This document shows, piece by piece, positions 5,380 to 7,006 of a stretch of DNA of 7,006 nt. Numbering within the stretch: position 1 is the first letter of the stretch; each line of letters begins with the position of its first letter. The notes beneath the pieces are model-generated. The model was not told the DNA's origin. It did not search any database and saw nothing but the letters and a program-made list of their open reading frames with translations. Made by a program: the position numbers and the translations under genes. The stretch comes from Muribaculaceae bacterium (lineage in GTDB: Bacteria; Bacteroidota; Bacteroidia; Bacteroidales; Muribaculaceae): the NCBI GenBank assembly GCA_009775195.1, contig VSPF01000146.1, forward strand, positions 1-7,006, written 5' to 3'.

Positions 5380-7006
5380 ATGAAAAATGCGTTACTTATC
5401 ATAACAGTCCTACATAGCATAGCCGCTTATGCTCAGACAGTGGCACCCGATACAATCTCAGCCCAACAGCTCGATGAAGTTGTTGTCAAAGGAAAGAAAC
5501 CACAGGTTATAGGCGAAGACGGCATTATGGTAGTTGACTTGCCTGGTATTGTGAGCGATAAGCCTGTAAATAATATACTTGAGGCTCTCGGTTATCTTCC
5601 AGGCGTGACTAACAATAACGGCATGTTAGGTCTGCCCGGGGCCTCGAATGTCACTATTATTCTCAATGGAGAGCTAACCAATATGCCGCTCCAGAATCTT
5701 TATCAACTTCTCTACACCACTCCGATTGACAGGCTGAAAAACGTGGAGATTATGTATTCCGCTCCGGCGAAATATCATGTCAACGGTGCTGTAATCAACG
5801 TGGTTCTTAAAACTCCGACGCCTCTCGATGGTTTGCAAGGACAAGTGAGAGCCGGATACAACCAGGCACACTATGGTTCGTATGGCGGTGTACTTGCAGC
5901 AACATACGCATTAAAGGACTGGACTTTTGACTTAAACTATGGACTAACGCGCAGCAAATCGTGGAGCCGCGAGGAAACATGGTCGAATCATCTTTATGAT
6001 GGTAAACGAGCTATGATTGAGGACGATATGCGTCGTATCGGGCAGAATTGGAGCAATACCATATTTGCCTCCGCCTCATGGAAAACGTTCAAACTCACTT
6101 ACAACGGTCAGATAATCTCCGATTCGAAGAGCCGGGGACTCTCATCGGGGACGTTGGGTAACTTTACAAACGCATACAATATGCTGTCGCCGGTCGGTTA
6201 TCATAATATTGCCCTGCGTTATACGGCACCATTCGGTATGACTGTCGGCGGCGACTATACCCGCTATTCCGAGAACCGTTCACAGTCGTTGTTTAAGGAT
6301 GCCGATTATCTGCTTGGCTCGGAAAACCGTCAGGAGATAAACCGCTGGCATGTATATATCGACCAACAGCATCAGTTCGGCAAATGGCAACTGAACTATG
6401 GCACGGAGTATCAGCACTCAAGAGACCACAGTTCACAACATTATAGTGCCTTATCTGACAATCGCGATTTCGATGATTATCTCAACGAGGACGTAGCGAG
6501 TTTCTATGTCGGCACACAACGGTCGTTTGATTGGGGCTTATCGTTTAATCTCTCGGCAAAGGGAGAGTATTATCACAATAAATATCAGCATAACTGGAAT
6601 TTCATTCCTCAATTTGGAGCGACTTACTACAAGACACCGAAAAGCATATTCCAGCTAAATCTCAGCACCCGACGTATCTATCCGTCATACTGGGAACTAC
6701 ATGGCGGAACAAGCCACATCAACGACTATTCGACAGTAATCGGTAATCCGGAATTACAACCATATATCCAATACGATGCACAATTCAACTACATTCTAAG
6801 GCAGAAATATATCGCAACTCTCTATTTCCAGTATGGCGACAAGGCCACGGTGCAACTGCCTTACCAGTCGCCAGAAGCTCTCAATCTCGTCTATCAGACC
6901 ATCAACATGAACTATGAACGTGTGCTCGGACTTAATCTATATGCCCCATTCGGAGTAGGATATATCTGGAACGCCACAGCCACCGCCAACGTGATGAACA
7001 GGCGTG
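5380..7006 (+). CDS. TonB-dependent outer-membrane receptor, beta-barrel family (OMP_b-brl_3-like), cut by window edge
   Basis: Outer-membrane transporter or receptor of the TonB-dependent superfamily; 542 complete codons are present and the frame is still open at the right edge, with perhaps 150-250 residues missing. The signal peptide is residues 1-18 with a likely cut at AYA|Q. A TonB-box-like LDEVVVKG follows at 31-38, then a plug-like domain (about 40-146, with ILEALGYLPGV, TIILNGE and GAVINVVLK). From about 150 alternating aromatic and polar strands indicate the barrel, including RRIYPSYWEL (431-440) and VIGNPELQPY (453-462), both typical of Bacteroidota receptors. The carboxypeptidase-D-regulatory-like N-terminal domain common in such receptors is absent: the TonB box comes about 12 residues after the signal peptide. 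ATG 5380 is preferred over in-frame ATG 5329 because it opens directly with a signal peptide and the candidate -7 box lies between the two. Substrate unknown; no SusD-like partner is visible before the edge. Confidence 0.9.
   Translation, partial: MKNALLIITVLHSIAAYAQTVAPDTISAQQLDEVVVKGKKPQVIGEDGIMVVDLPGIVSDKPVNNILEALGYLPGVTNNNGMLGLPGASNVTIILNGELTNMPLQNLYQLLYTTPIDRLKNVEIMYSAPAKYHVNGAVINVVLKTPTPLDGLQGQVRAGYNQAHYGSYGGVLAATYALKDWTFDLNYGLTRSKSWSREETWSNHLYDGKRAMIEDDMRRIGQNWSNTIFASASWKTFKLTYNGQIISDSKSRGLSSGTLGNFTNAYNMLSPVGYHNIALRYTAPFGMTVGGDYTRYSENRSQSLFKDADYLLGSENRQEINRWHVYIDQQHQFGKWQLNYGTEYQHSRDHSSQHYSALSDNRDFDDYLNEDVASFYVGTQRSFDWGLSFNLSAKGEYYHNKYQHNWNFIPQFGATYYKTPKSIFQLNLSTRRIYPSYWELHGGTSHINDYSTVIGNPELQPYIQYDAQFNYILRQKYIATLYFQYGDKATVQLPYQSPEALNLVYQTINMNYERVLGLNLYAPFGVGYIWNATATANVMNRR

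Overview
The window looks like chromosomal DNA from a member of the order Bacteroidales; a Muribaculaceae-type gut commensal is plausible, but the family cannot be fixed from sequence alone. The signs are promoter boxes of the Bacteroidota type (TAnnTTTG), the almost complete absence of Shine-Dalgarno sequences before the genes, an EF-G paralog of the Bacteroides EF-G2 type, and an outer-membrane beta-barrel receptor of the TonB-dependent, OMP_b-brl_3-like kind.

Layout, left to right. (1) 1-338, minus: the first 112 codons of a divergent elongation factor G paralog, cut by the window edge. (2) 339-627: a divergent intergenic region serving the EF-G paralog (leftward) and lon (rightward). It holds a two-state terminator/antiterminator pair in the EF-G paralog leader, promoter-like boxes for both genes, and a doubtful 21-codon ORF behind a GGAGGG sequence. 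(3) 628-3054, plus: a complete ATP-dependent Lon protease with all catalytic motifs intact. (4) 3083-5180, minus: a two-gene operon, sensor histidine kinase first and OmpR-type response regulator second, overlapping by 14 nt; it converges on lon with only 28 nt between the stop codons. (5) 5181-5379: a divergent control region with two perfect 17-nt direct repeats, which resolve into four TAAG half-sites, plus promoter-like boxes pointing both ways and a hairpin just ahead of the kinase start codon. (6) 5380 to the right edge, plus: the first 542 codons of a TonB-dependent outer-membrane receptor.

How the parts may work together. The left half (EF-G paralog and Lon) is housekeeping or stress physiology: translation elongation and protein quality control. 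The right half reads as a self-contained signalling unit. The kinase has a periplasmic domain of about 185 residues that I do not recognise. The regulator is encoded in the same operon, and the repeat array lies where an OmpR-family activator would bind upstream of the receptor gene. The simplest model is that the kinase senses an envelope or nutrient cue and the phosphorylated regulator controls the receptor, and perhaps its own operon. The ligand is unknown. Hand-sampled lines suggest the right half is clearly more AT-rich than lon, so the unit may be an acquired or fast-evolving module beside a conserved core region.
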